64,000 bases of DNA from Streptomyces naganishii JCM 4654 (GTDB lineage: Bacteria > Actinomycetota > Actinomycetes > Streptomycetales > Streptomycetaceae): the NCBI RefSeq assembly GCF_014650575.1, contig NZ_BMVF01000012.1, positions 174,145 through 238,144 on the forward strand. The letters run 5' to 3'. Of this stretch, positions 1 through 8,629 are shown piece by piece; positions within the stretch are counted from its first letter, which is position 1; every line of letters starts with the position of its first letter. The notes beneath the pieces are model-generated. The model was given only the letters and a program-made list of their open reading frames with translations, was not told the DNA's origin and ran no database searches. The position numbers were made by a program, and so were the translations under genes.

Positions 1-128
1 GGGGCCTGGCACCGCGCCTCGCGGCGTTGTCGTCGGTTGCCATGGCTCCGCCATGACGCCCTCCTCCGCCTTGCGATGCACGGCACCAGACCCCGCTCCC
101 TGATCCGGCCTGATCCAGACGAAAGACC
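1..128. other. Left-edge non-coding stretch
   Basis: No credible gene is visible between the window edge and the stop of the aminotransferase gene. It probably holds the 3' flank of that gene. A neighbouring gene may begin or end just outside the window. Confidence 0.4.
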
Positions 129-1934
129 CTAACCGGCCTGGCCCATCCCCGCCGCGTCGGGCCAGTTCTGCGGGCTGGGCCAGCCCGTCGCCGGGGCCGG
201 GGTGAGCGCGCCGGGGCCCCCGGGCGGCGGGGCCGTCATGCCGCGCACCTGGGCCGCGGTCAGGCCGCCGCGGGCCGGTACCCCGGGCGGGGTGAGCCCG
301 GTCTGCGCGGCGGGGGCCGGAGCGGGCACAGGAGCCGGGGCCGGCATGGGAGCGGGGGCCGGCACGGGGGCGGGCGTGGGCATCGGCGCCGGGACCGGCA
401 CGGGTACGGGCATCGGGGCCGGCACCGGGGTCATCACGGCGGGCTGGGGCGGCAACTGGGCCGCCGGGGCGAGAGGCTGCATCGCCGGCTGGGGCGCGGG
501 AGCCGGGGCGGGCGCCGGTACCGGCGCCGGCATCAGGGGCTGGGCCGGCGGCTGGGCCGGCGCCGGCATCATGGGCTGGGCTGCCGCCGGCATCGGCATC
601 CCGGCGGCGGCCGGACGCGCTGCGGGCGCGGCGGACGCGGCTGCGGGGAGCGGCATGCCGTTGCCGGCGGCGAGCCCGGGAGCGGGACCGGCTGCGGCGG
701 CCTCGGCGGCCAGCCCGCGGGTTCCGGCCCCGTTGGTCTCGCTCATCAGCCGGTCGATCGCCGCCGTACCCGAGCTGTAGCTGGTCCCAGTGCCCTGCTC
801 GGGTACGGCGGCTCCCCTCCTGGTCCCGTAGAGCACCTGCTCCATGGCGGACACCAGGCGACGCACGTCCACCTCGGGGCGCACCACGAGCCGCAGGAAG
901 CGGCTGGATGAACCGATCTTGTTTCCGCACTCGCGGACCAGGATCCGGTGCTCGGCGAGCAGCCGGTCGCGGACCACGGTGCCCTCGGCGCCCACGGGCA
1001 GGCGCACGAACAGGAAGTTGCCCTGGGACGGGTAGACCGTCAGACCGGGCAGCGCCGACAGACGGCTCGCCATCTCCAGGCGGTCCTGGCGCACCTGCTG
1101 AAGGCTCTGCCGGTACTCCGCGCCGTGCTCCTTCAGCATGAACACCACGTGCTCGACGAGGGAGTTGAGGTTCCACTTCGGCAGCATCGAGCGGATCCGG
1201 CCCGCGAGCGCCGGATTGGCGACCAGATAGCCGAAGCGTATGCCGTGCAGGCCGAAGCTCTTGCCGAGGCTGCGCAGCACCACCACGTTCGGCCGCAGCA
1301 TGGCCTCCCGCACCACGCTCGGATCGGCCTCCGCGTCGGCGAACTCCAGGAACGACTCGTCGATCACGATCAGGTCCAGGTCGGCCATCGCGTCCATGAA
1401 CTGCACCAGCGCGTGCTTGTGCAGGAAGCCGCCGTCGGGGTTGTTGGGGTTGCAGATCACCACGGCCCGGGTGCCGCGCTTGCGGATGAACTCGGCGTAC
1501 TGCGCGAGGTCCAGGGCGAAGCCGCCGGCCTCCTGGAGCGGGAACATGTCGACCCGCTTGCCGGTCTCCATCGGCTGGTCGGTCCACCGGCCGAAGGTGG
1601 GGACGGGGACGGCCAGGGACTCGCGCACCAGCAGGTGGTCGATCCAGGTGATCAGCTCGGTGGAGCCGTTGCCCATCGCCACGCAGCTCGGCGGCAGTTG
1701 GAGCAGTTCGCACAGCTCGGCGGTGATGGTGTCGGCGCTCGAGGGGTAGTACGTGATGATGTCCCGCAGCCGCGCGGCCATGTCCTGGAACATGGCGGGG
1801 GTGGGGAAGTAGGGATTGCACGGAACGCAGAAGTCCACCGGTCCGGCCCCGTCGCCGCCCTCCCGCGTCAGCGCCGCCATCGACGGGCTGTGGGCCGCGC
1901 TGCCGCGGAACAGCGAGGTGACGTTGTCGGCCAT
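129..1934 (-). CDS. PLP-dependent class I/II aminotransferase with long Pro/Ala tail
   Basis: A fold-type I aminotransferase of the histidinol-phosphate aminotransferase-like group, 601 aa. Residues about 30-380 form the catalytic domain: the CNPNNPDGG motif near 161, the VIDESFLEFAD segment near 190, and SLGKSFGLHGIRFGY with the PLP-binding Lys near 225. The usual enzyme length is about 360-400 aa. Here residues about 430-600 are a low-complexity tail of Pro, Ala and Met (PAPMPAPAPVP-type runs), probably disordered. The gene lies downstream of an aldose epimerase and ends the left block of minus-strand genes. The substrate cannot be told from sequence; HisC-like activity is only one option, because no his operon is nearby. 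The start ATG follows a GGAGG-like site (GGTTCCATGG context). Confidence 0.85.
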   Translation of the reverse strand: MADNVTSLFRGSAAHSPSMAALTREGGDGAGPVDFCVPCNPYFPTPAMFQDMAARLRDIITYYPSSADTITAELCELLQLPPSCVAMGNGSTELITWIDHLLVRESLAVPVPTFGRWTDQPMETGKRVDMFPLQEAGGFALDLAQYAEFIRKRGTRAVVICNPNNPDGGFLHKHALVQFMDAMADLDLIVIDESFLEFADAEADPSVVREAMLRPNVVVLRSLGKSFGLHGIRFGYLVANPALAGRIRSMLPKWNLNSLVEHVVFMLKEHGAEYRQSLQQVRQDRLEMASRLSALPGLTVYPSQGNFLFVRLPVGAEGTVVRDRLLAEHRILVRECGNKIGSSSRFLRLVVRPEVDVRRLVSAMEQVLYGTRRGAAVPEQGTGTSYSSGTAAIDRLMSETNGAGTRGLAAEAAAAGPAPGLAAGNGMPLPAAASAAPAARPAAAGMPMPAAAQPMMPAPAQPPAQPLMPAPVPAPAPAPAPQPAMQPLAPAAQLPPQPAVMTPVPAPMPVPVPVPAPMPTPAPVPAPAPMPAPAPVPAPAPAAQTGLTPPGVPARGGLTAAQVRGMTAPPPGGPGALTPAPATGWPSPQNWPDAAGMGQAG

Positions 1935-1989
1935 GGAACCTCCGTGTGGGGCGGCCCCGGCCTCACGGACGGCCGGGCCCGTCGTCTTC

Positions 1990-2021
1990 GGGTGGCCCGC
2001 GCGGGGGAGCGCGGGCCACCC
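1990..2021 (-). terminator. Strong hairpin after the aldose epimerase
   Basis: A perfect 13-bp inverted repeat (GGGTGGCCCGCGC and its complement) encloses a 6-nt loop. It sits in the gap between the epimerase stop and the aminotransferase start, both on the minus strand. It is best read as an intrinsic-type terminator that separates the two units. No T-run is visible, as is common in high-GC actinomycetes. Confidence 0.7.
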
Positions 2022-2093
2022 ATGGATACGGAGGCGGGCGTGACGCCGTTCAACTCCTGTGTGGGGAGCGTGTGCGGCGGGTGGAGCCGCCCG

Positions 2094-3257
2094 TCAGGCG
2101 TCGAACGAGTGGATCGTCGTCGTCCGGTAGGTCTGCCACGGCCGCAGCACGGTCGAGGGGAACTTCGGGTGGTTCGGCGAGTCCGGGAAGTGCTGGGTCT
2201 CCAGCGCCACCGCGTCGCCCTGGCGGTAGGTGTGGCCGCCGGTGCCGACGAGGGTGCCGTCGAGGAAGTTGCCGGAGTAGAACTGCAGGCCCGGCTGGTC
2301 GGTGGCGATGCGCAGGGTGCGACCGGAGCGCGGGTCGCGCAGGGTCGCGACGTGCTCGGGCCGGGTGGTGATGCCCTTGTCCAGCACCCAGTTGTGGTCG
2401 AAGCCCTTGGCGGTGACCTGCTGGGGGTGGCCCGCGCGCAGGTCCCGGCCGATGGCCTTGGCGTGCCGGAAGTCGAAGGGGGTGCCCGCGACCTTCGCCA
2501 GCTCGCCGGTGGGGATGAGTCCCGCGTCGGTGGGGGTGTAGCGGGAGGCGGCGATCGTCAGCTCGTGGTCCTCGACCGTGCCGCTGCCCTCGCCGGCCAG
2601 GTTCCAGTAGGTGTGGTTGGTGAGGTTGACGACGGTGGCCTTGTCGGTGGTGGCCTCGTAGTCGATGCGCCAGTCGCCGTGCCGGTCCAGGGTGTACGTC
2701 ACGGTCGAGCGCAGCGTGCCCGGGTAGCCCATCTCTCCGTCGACGCTGGTGTAGCGCATGCGCAGGCCGACGTCGGAGCCCCGGGTGAACGGCTCGATGT
2801 CCCACACGTGCTTGTCGAAGCCCTTGGCGCCGCCGTGCAGGCTGTTCTCGCCGTCGTTCACGGAGAGCTGGTAGGTCTTGCCGTCCAGGGTGAAGCGGCC
2901 CTTGGCGATGCGGTTGCCGTAGCGGCCGATGGTGGCGCCGAAGTACGGGCTGCTCTTGACGTAGTCCTCCAGGCGGGCGAAGCCCAGGGAGACGTTGGCG
3001 TAGCGCCCGCGCCGGTCGGGCAGCTCCAGGGACTGCACGATGCCGCCGTAGGAGAGGACCTTCAGCCGGGTGCCGCCGTTCTCCAGCGACCAGCGGTGGA
3101 CCTTGGTGCCGTCGGCGAGCGTGCCGAACAGCTCCTTGACCGGCCTTCCGCGGCCGCCGGCCGAGCCCGGCGCGGCCTGGGCGGCGCCGGCCGGCGTGGC
3201 CGCCACGATCCCGGCGGCCGCGGCCCCCGCGATGACACTGCGTCTGTTCAGTTCCAT
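2094..3257 (-). CDS. Secreted aldose 1-epimerase (galactose mutarotase family)
   Basis: Interconverts alpha and beta anomers of aldoses. The 387-aa protein begins with a twin-arginine signal (NRRSVIAG, then an Ala-rich hydrophobic stretch ending in AQAAPG), so it is predicted to be exported folded. The mature part has the family motifs NRIAKGRF, NSLHGGAKGFDKHVWD (substrate His) and NLTNHTYWNLAG, and ends FPDSPNHPKFPSTVLRPGQ-like, as in GalM proteins. It lies just downstream of a monosaccharide ABC transporter, across a strong terminator, so an extracellular role in preparing sugars for uptake is a reasonable inference. A second, leaderless paralogue is at 18728-19702. Confidence 0.92.
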   Translation of the reverse strand: MELNRRSVIAGAAAAGIVAATPAGAAQAAPGSAGGRGRPVKELFGTLADGTKVHRWSLENGGTRLKVLSYGGIVQSLELPDRRGRYANVSLGFARLEDYVKSSPYFGATIGRYGNRIAKGRFTLDGKTYQLSVNDGENSLHGGAKGFDKHVWDIEPFTRGSDVGLRMRYTSVDGEMGYPGTLRSTVTYTLDRHGDWRIDYEATTDKATVVNLTNHTYWNLAGEGSGTVEDHELTIAASRYTPTDAGLIPTGELAKVAGTPFDFRHAKAIGRDLRAGHPQQVTAKGFDHNWVLDKGITTRPEHVATLRDPRSGRTLRIATDQPGLQFYSGNFLDGTLVGTGGHTYRQGDAVALETQHFPDSPNHPKFPSTVLRPWQTYRTTTIHSFDA

Positions 3258-3305
3258 TTGCGTCTCCTGTACCTGTACGGGAATACGAGGGATACGAGGA
3301 AGTCG

Positions 3306-3333
3306 AAGGCCCCCACCGGCCGGTGGGGGCCTT
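3306..3333 (-). terminator. 28-bp perfect palindrome between transporter and epimerase
   Basis: A perfect palindrome with 14-bp arms (AAGGCCCCCACCGG and its complement, no unpaired loop bases) lies immediately after the permease stop codon, followed by TTCC-type sequence. It is interpreted as a terminator or attenuator between the sugar transporter operon and the epimerase. A palindrome without a loop could also extrude as a DNA cruciform. Confidence 0.75.
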
Positions 3334-3339
3334 CCTTGC

Positions 3340-4584
3340 TCACGAACCGGACTTGCGCTTGTTCCACACGTCGAACCCGACCGCCACCAGCAGGGCCAGG
3401 CCCTTGATGACCTGCTGCCAGTCGGTGCCGACGCTCAGGAGGTTCATGCCGTTGTTCAGCACACCGAGCACGAGACCACCGATGATCGCGCCGAGGACGG
3501 TGCCGACACCGCCGCTCATGGACGCGCCGCCGATGAACGAGGAGGCGATCGCCTCGAGTTCGAAGTTCACGCCCGCCTTCGGCGAGGCCGCGTTCAGGCG
3601 GGCGGCGACCACCAGACCCGCCAGGGCCGCGAGCACGCCCATGTTCAGGAACACCTGGAAGGTGACGCGCTTGTCCTTCACACCGGACAGCTTCGCGGCC
3701 GGCAGGTTGCCGCCGATCGCGTAGATGTGGCGGCCGAAGACGGCGTTGCGCATCACGTAGCCGTAGCCCACCACCAGCGCGGCCAGCACGATCAGGATGA
3801 CCGGGGCGCCCTTGTAGCTGGCGAGCAGCAGGGTGAGCACCAGGATCGCGGCGACGAGGGCGACCAGCTTCAGCGCGAACAGCCGCGCGGGCAGCACGTC
3901 CAGGGAGAACTCCTGCTGCCGGCGCCGGTCGCGCGCCTCCTGCCACACCACCGCGGCGATCAGGACGATGCCGAGGAGCAGGGTGAGGTTGTGGTAGTTG
4001 GTGTTCGGGCCGACCTCCGGCAGGAAGCCGTTGCCCATCTTCTGCAGCCCGTCCGGGAACGGGCCGAGGGTCTGCCCCTTGAGCAGGATCTCCGTCAGGC
4101 CGCGGAAGAGCAGCATCCCGGCGAGGGTGACGATGAACGACGGTATCCCGAGATACGCGATCAGGAATCCCTGTACGGACCCGGCGACCGCGCCCACCAG
4201 CAGGCACAGCACCACCGCCACCGGCCACGCGATGTGGTGACTGACCGTCAGCACCGCCGCGAAGGCGCCGACGAACGCGGTGAGCGAGCCGACCGACAGG
4301 TCGATGTGGCCCGCGATGATCACCAGCATCATGCCGATCGCGAGGATCAGGATGTAGCTGTTCTGGAGCACCAGGTTGGAGACGTTGCGCGGCAGCAGCA
4401 GGTCCCCGCCGGTCCAGATCTCGAAGAGGATCACGATCAGGCCGAGCGCGATCAGCATGCCGTACTGGCGCATGTTGCGCCGCAGGCCGCTCAGCACCAA
4501 CCGGAGCAGGCCGTCGCCGGCGGCCGGTCCGCCCCCGCCCGGCGGCGCGGGGGCCGGGGTCTTGGCGGTCACATCCGTGCTCAT
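3340..4584 (-). CDS. mmsB: Monosaccharide ABC transporter permease (MmsB/GguB type)
   Basis: The membrane channel of a carbohydrate uptake (CUT2) ABC importer, 414 aa, with about ten hydrophobic segments. Family signatures include GHIDLSVGSLTAFVGA, the cytoplasmic coupling region, and ASPKAGVNFELEAIASSFIGGASMSGG near the C terminus. It starts at the ATG whose A overlaps the ATPase stop codon (ATGA), so the two genes are translationally coupled. A longer in-frame reading extends to 4857 but would overlap the ATPase gene by 270 nt and is rejected. It acts with the ATPase (4581-6131) and binding protein (6174-7280). The N terminus carries a Pro/Ala-rich cytoplasmic lead (residues 1-30). Confidence 0.93.
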   Translation of the reverse strand: MSTDVTAKTPAPAPPGGGGPAAGDGLLRLVLSGLRRNMRQYGMLIALGLIVILFEIWTGGDLLLPRNVSNLVLQNSYILILAIGMMLVIIAGHIDLSVGSLTAFVGAFAAVLTVSHHIAWPVAVVLCLLVGAVAGSVQGFLIAYLGIPSFIVTLAGMLLFRGLTEILLKGQTLGPFPDGLQKMGNGFLPEVGPNTNYHNLTLLLGIVLIAAVVWQEARDRRRQQEFSLDVLPARLFALKLVALVAAILVLTLLLASYKGAPVILIVLAALVVGYGYVMRNAVFGRHIYAIGGNLPAAKLSGVKDKRVTFQVFLNMGVLAALAGLVVAARLNAASPKAGVNFELEAIASSFIGGASMSGGVGTVLGAIIGGLVLGVLNNGMNLLSVGTDWQQVIKGLALLVAVGFDVWNKRKSGS

Positions 4585-6131
4585 CGGGTTACCTCTTTGT
4601 CCTTGGTCATCTGACGCATCAGCACTTCCTGCGTGGCCTCGGCCCGCGGCACCTCCCCGGTCAGCCGCCCGGCGGCCATGGTGTAGATGCGGTCGCACAT
4701 GCCGAGCAGTTCGGGCAGCTCGGAGGAGATGAAGACGACCGCCTTGCCCTGGGCGGCCAGCTGGTCGATGACGGTGTAGATCTCGTACTTGGCGCCCACG
4801 TCGATGCCCCGCGTGGGCTCGTCCAGGATCAGCACGTCGGGACCCGAGAAGATCCACTTGCTCAGGACGACCTTCTGCTGGTTGCCGCCGGACAGCTTGC
4901 CCACCGGCTCGAACACGGTCGGCGCCTTGATGTTCATGGACTTGCGGAAGCCCTCGGCGACCTGCCGCTCCTCGTGCTCGTCCACCACGCCCCGCCTCGC
5001 GACCTTCTTCAGCGCGGTCAGCGAGATGTTGCGGTTGATGGTGTCGATGAGGTTGAGCCCGTAGTGCTTGCGGTCCTCGGTGACGTAGGCGATGCCGTGC
5101 CCGACCGCCTGTGCGACGGTCCTGGTGCGGATCTCCCGGCCGTCCTTGAGGACCGTGCCCGCCGCGTACCGGCCGTAGGTGCGGCCGAAGACGTTCATGG
5201 CGAGCTCGGTGCGGCCGGCGCCCATCAGGCCCGCGATGCCGACGATCTCCCCGCGCCGCACCTCGATCGACACGTCGTCGACGACCTTGCGCTGCTGGTC
5301 GATCGGGTGGAACACGGTCCAGCCCCGGATCTCCAGCGCCGGGGCCGCGCCCTCCTCCGCCTGGTGCGGGGTGCGCTCGGGGAAGCGGTGGTCGAGGTCG
5401 CGGCCCACCATGCCGGAGATGATCCGCTCCTCGGTCGTCTCCGGCGCCTTCACGTCGAGCGTCTCGATGGTGCGGCCGTCGCGCAGGATCGTCACCGAGT
5501 CGGCGACCCTGCGGATCTCGTTGAGCTTGTGGGAGATGATGATCGAGGTGATGCCCTGCTTCTTCAGCTCCAGGATCAGGTCCAGGAGCTTGCCGCTGTC
5601 CTCGTCGTTGAGGGCCGCGGTCGGCTCGTCCAGGATCAGCAGCTTCACGGACTTCGACAGCGCCTTGGCGATCTCCACCAACTGCTGCTTGCCGACGCCG
5701 ATGTCGGCGACCCGGGTCTCGGGGTGCTCGCCGAGACCGACCCGGCGCAGCAGTTCGGTGGCGTGCTTGAGGGTGTCGTTCCAGTTGATGAAGCCGCGCC
5801 GGGCGTGCTCGTTGCCGAGGAAGATGTTCTCGGCGATGGACAGGAACGGCACCAGCGCCAGTTCCTGGTGGATGATGACGATGCCGCGCTGCTCGCTGGC
5901 CCGGATGTCCTTGAAGCGGCAGATCTCCCCCTCGAAGAGGATCTCGCCCTCGTAGGTGCCGTGCGGATGGACGCCGGAGAGCACCTTCATCAAGGTGGAC
6001 TTTCCGGCGCCGTTCTCGCCGCAGATGGCGTGGACCTCGCCCTGACGGACCGTCAGGGTGACGTCCGACAGCGCCTTGACACCGGGAAAGGTCTTGACGA
6101 TCGAGCGCATTTCCAGGACGGGTCCCGCCAT
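4581..6131 (-). CDS. mmsA: Monosaccharide ABC transporter ATP-binding protein (MmsA/GguA type)
   Basis: A tandem nucleotide-binding protein of a CUT2 sugar importer, 516 aa, the usual size. NBD1 has Walker A GENGAGKST near residue 38 and Walker B LLILDEPTAAL near 165. NBD2 has the typical degenerate Walker A GLMGAGRTE near 300, LSGGNQQKV near 415 and VLILDEPTRGIDVGAK. It energises uptake of aldoses brought by the lipoprotein encoded upstream. It is about 42 nt downstream of the binding-protein gene and overlaps the permease start by 4 nt, so the three form one operon. Similar sets are called xylG, gguA or mmsA; the exact sugar is not determined by the sequence. Confidence 0.94.
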   Translation of the reverse strand: MAGPVLEMRSIVKTFPGVKALSDVTLTVRQGEVHAICGENGAGKSTLMKVLSGVHPHGTYEGEILFEGEICRFKDIRASEQRGIVIIHQELALVPFLSIAENIFLGNEHARRGFINWNDTLKHATELLRRVGLGEHPETRVADIGVGKQQLVEIAKALSKSVKLLILDEPTAALNDEDSGKLLDLILELKKQGITSIIISHKLNEIRRVADSVTILRDGRTIETLDVKAPETTEERIISGMVGRDLDHRFPERTPHQAEEGAAPALEIRGWTVFHPIDQQRKVVDDVSIEVRRGEIVGIAGLMGAGRTELAMNVFGRTYGRYAAGTVLKDGREIRTRTVAQAVGHGIAYVTEDRKHYGLNLIDTINRNISLTALKKVARRGVVDEHEERQVAEGFRKSMNIKAPTVFEPVGKLSGGNQQKVVLSKWIFSGPDVLILDEPTRGIDVGAKYEIYTVIDQLAAQGKAVVFISSELPELLGMCDRIYTMAAGRLTGEVPRAEATQEVLMRQMTKDKEVTR

Positions 6132-6173
6132 GGTCGTGCCTTCCAGTCGTGTGCGGTCGGTGGGAGCGGGCCG

Positions 6174-7280
6174 TTACTTGAGCTGGGCGTCGGTGTAGTA
6201 GCCGCCCTTGACCAGGACGTCCTCGTAGTTGGACTTGTCCACGCTCACCGGCTGGAGCAGGTAGGCCGGCACGACCTTGGAGCCGTTGTCGTACGTCTTG
6301 GTGTCGTTGACCTGCGGCTTCTTGCCGTTGAGCACGTCGTCGACCATCGTCGAGGCGACCTCGGCGAGCTTGCGGGTGTCCTTGTAGACGGTCTGCGTCT
6401 GCTCGCCGGCGATGATCGACTTCACCGAGGCCAGCTCAGCGTCCTGGCCGGTGATGACCGGCAGCGGCTTGCTCTTGGAGCCGTAGCCGTCCGACTTCAG
6501 CGAGGAGAGCACACCGATGGAGATGCCGTCGTACGGGGAGAGGACCGCGTCGACCCGCTGGCTCTTGTAGGAGGAGGTCAGGATGTCGTCCATGCGCTTC
6601 TGCGCCGTGGCGCCGTCCCAGCGCAGCGTGGTGACCTGGTTGAGCGCGGTCTGCCCGGAGCGCACGACCAGCTTCTTGCTGTCGATGTACGGCTTGAGGA
6701 CGCTCATCGCGCCGCCGAAGAAGTACTTGGTGTTGTTGTCGTCGTTGGAGCCGGCGAACAGCTCGATGTTGAAGGGGCCCTTGCCGTTCTTCAGGCCGAG
6801 CTTGTCGACGATGTAGTTGGCCTGGAGCTCGCCGACCTTGGTGTTGTCGAAGGAGGCGTAGTAGTCGACGTTCTTCGTGCCGAGGATCAGCCGGTCGTAG
6901 GCGATGACCGGGATGTGCGCGTCCGCGGCCTCCTGGAGCACGTTGTTCAGGGACTTGTTGTCGATGGCCGCGACGATGAGGCCCTTGACGCCCTGGGTGA
7001 TCAGGTTCTCGATCTGCGAGACCTGGGTGTCGGGGTCGTCCTCGCCGTAGACCAGCTTGGTCTTGTAGCCCTTGGCCTTGAGGTTCTTCACGACGTTGTT
7101 GCCGTCGGCTATCCAGCGCTCGGAGGACTTGGTCGGCATCGCGATGCCGATGGTGCCGCCCTTGGCGCTGCCCTTGTCCTCCTTGCTGCCGCCCGAGCCG
7201 TTCTGGCCGCAGGCGGTCAGGGCGAGGGCGAGGGAGGCGGTGGTCGCCATGGCGGCGAGTGCGGCTCTGCGGTTGTGCAT
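6174..7280 (-). CDS. chvE: ChvE-like monosaccharide-binding lipoprotein
   Basis: The solute receptor of the sugar importer. It has a basic lead, a hydrophobic stretch and a lipobox ending LTAC, so it is anchored outside the membrane. The mature protein is a periplasmic-binding-protein type 1 fold. Segments such as DDPDTQVSQIENLI, VIAYDRLI, YYASFDNTKVGELQ and IELFAGSNDDN match the ChvE group, which binds several aldoses (arabinose, galactose, glucose, xylose), better than strict xylose XylF. Two ATGs are possible, at 7289 and 7280. The AAGGG Shine-Dalgarno abuts the first but lies about 9 nt from the second, so 7280 is preferred (368 aa). It is the first gene of the importer operon. Confidence 0.88.
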   Translation of the reverse strand: MHNRRAALAAMATTASLALALTACGQNGSGGSKEDKGSAKGGTIGIAMPTKSSERWIADGNNVVKNLKAKGYKTKLVYGEDDPDTQVSQIENLITQGVKGLIVAAIDNKSLNNVLQEAADAHIPVIAYDRLILGTKNVDYYASFDNTKVGELQANYIVDKLGLKNGKGPFNIELFAGSNDDNNTKYFFGGAMSVLKPYIDSKKLVVRSGQTALNQVTTLRWDGATAQKRMDDILTSSYKSQRVDAVLSPYDGISIGVLSSLKSDGYGSKSKPLPVITGQDAELASVKSIIAGEQTQTVYKDTRKLAEVASTMVDDVLNGKKPQVNDTKTYDNGSKVVPAYLLQPVSVDKSNYEDVLVKGGYYTDAQLK

Positions 7281-7472
7281 GGTCGTCATCCCTTGGTGAG
7301 TGCGGGGTCGGTCCGGGCGGTAGCGGTGGAGCGGGGTGGTGCCGTGGTGTGCCGTGGTGCCGGTGGTGCCGGTCGCGCTGCGCGGTGGGGCCGGTGGAGC
7401 CGAGTGGTCGACCGAGAACGGTTGTGTGGGATTGTGCGCGGCTGTGTGGGCTTCTGTGAAGCGCAGTTTCCG

Positions 7473-7480
7473 TAACGTTA
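7473..7480. promoter_or_regulatory. Possible operator TAACGTTA upstream of the sugar importer operon
   Basis: An AT-rich 8-bp palindrome (TTTCCG-TAACGTTA-TGCCGG) overlaps the stop of the upstream gene, about 190 nt before the binding-protein gene. A central-CG palindrome is typical of LacI- or ROK-family sites, and AT-rich DNA stands out here. The rest of the 7290-7477 gap is GTGGTGCCG-type low-complexity repeat. Role inferred only. Confidence 0.3.
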
Positions 7481-8446
7481 TGCCGGTGTTTCGAACCGGC
7501 TCAGTGCGCCCGGCAGCCGGGAGCCCAGCGGGGCCATGCCGGCGGCCGCTCCGTGGCGCTCCAGCAGGTCCAGCGCGAGCCGGCCGCGGCGCACCCGCTC
7601 ACGGGCGGTGGCCAGCGCGACCTCGCGCAACTGGTGCCCGTACGGATAGATTCCGGGCGCCTTGGACAGGCCGAACTTCAGGTAGAGCGGGGCGCCGCGC
7701 CGGATCAGCTCGGCCACCTCGTACATCCGCACATAGCCGCCGAGGTCGTCGGGCGCCTCGATGTACATGTCCATCGGCGCCGCCGACACCCGCCGTATCT
7801 CGGTGAGGTGAGCGAGCGTCAGGTCGCTGGGGACGTTGATGGAGTCCGCGCCCAGGCGCTCGAAGACGGCGAACGCGGCCGGGTTGACCGGGCCGATCAG
7901 CGCGGACACCTTCAGCGTGGTGTCGGCCGGCAGGATGCCCGCCGTGCGCGCCCGGTGCAGCGTCCACAGCACGCCCTCGTCGGCCACCAGCAGGCATTTC
8001 ACGCCCAGTTCGGTGGCCCGTACGGCGTCCTCGACGCACCCGGCGACCGCGTCGTGGCCGCGGGCCCGCAGCCCCGCACCGCGCGAGTCGGAGCGGACCG
8101 AGCCGCCGATGTCCCAGGTGCCGCGCGGGCCGGTGAACAGGCAGAGCTCGATGTCCTGTTCGGCCGTGGCGTCCACCATCTCGGTGATCTCGTCGTCGGT
8201 CAGCATCCACACGCCGCTGCCCTGACTGATCCGGTGGATCGGCACGTCGAGCCGTGCGGACTCCTTGAGCACCACGGCCAGCGCCTCGGGCCCCTCGCAC
8301 GAGGGGAGTTCGGTGCGCCAGCGGCCGCCGCCCGGGAAGGAGTGCGGCGAGGCGTCGGCGGGGTCGGGGGCCGGTGCGCCCAGGCCGAGGGTGGTGAGCG
8401 CCTGCTCACCGGGCCTGCGGGCTGCCGTGGCGGAAGCGTCGGTCAC
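7478..8446 (-). CDS. U32-peptidase-like TIM-barrel protein of unknown function
   Basis: A 322-aa protein that I assign only tentatively. It reads as an alternating alpha/beta barrel with segments like those in U32 (YrbL/RlhA-type) proteins: DVPIHRISQGSG, LCLFTGPRGTWD, GVKCLLVADEG, LKVSALIGPVNPAAFAVFERLGADSINVP and PLYLKFGLSKAPG. U32 proteins include collagenase-like peptidases and tRNA/rRNA hydroxylation factors, but the clear C-terminal U32 signature is not evident. It lies between the sugar importer and the dehydratase/dehydrogenase pair and has its own palindromic operator-like site upstream. A role in sugar-acid catabolism, for example as an aldolase-like or DUF-type barrel enzyme, is equally possible. 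GTG start. Confidence 0.6.
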   Translation of the reverse strand: MTDASATAARRPGEQALTTLGLGAPAPDPADASPHSFPGGGRWRTELPSCEGPEALAVVLKESARLDVPIHRISQGSGVWMLTDDEITEMVDATAEQDIELCLFTGPRGTWDIGGSVRSDSRGAGLRARGHDAVAGCVEDAVRATELGVKCLLVADEGVLWTLHRARTAGILPADTTLKVSALIGPVNPAAFAVFERLGADSINVPSDLTLAHLTEIRRVSAAPMDMYIEAPDDLGGYVRMYEVAELIRRGAPLYLKFGLSKAPGIYPYGHQLREVALATARERVRRGRLALDLLERHGAAAGMAPLGSRLPGALSRFETPA

Positions 8447-8479
8447 GGGGTGTCCTTAGTGTCGCTTGTGGTCGTACGC

Positions 8480-8503
8480 GTTCGACATCTCGAACGAGGT
8501 TCG
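8480..8503. promoter_or_regulatory. Overlapping inverted repeats, IclR-like operator
   Basis: GTTCGA-CATC-TCGAAC is a perfect 6-4-6 inverted repeat, and its right half also forms CGAAC-GAG-GTTCG. It sits about 35 nt upstream of the U32-like gene. TTCG/CGAA dyads of this size are typical of IclR-family regulators. A related TTCGA-containing site precedes the dehydratase gene at 10834-10860. Confidence 0.6.
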
Positions 8504-8629
8504 TGCCTTTGGGTACGGAGAAGGGCGGGCGGTGTGGAGAGGGCCGCGCGTGTGCGGAGAGGGCCGGGCGGTGCGCCGGACGCGGCGCCGTCGGGTCGCA
8601 CCGCGCCCGGCGCGTGGTCCGGCGCAAGG

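Noticed and set aside
948..3407. An 819-aa plus-strand ORF over the aminotransferase and epimerase genes
   Set aside because: Antisense shadow of two genes with clear motifs; composition is Arg/His/Ala/Val-rich without any domain.
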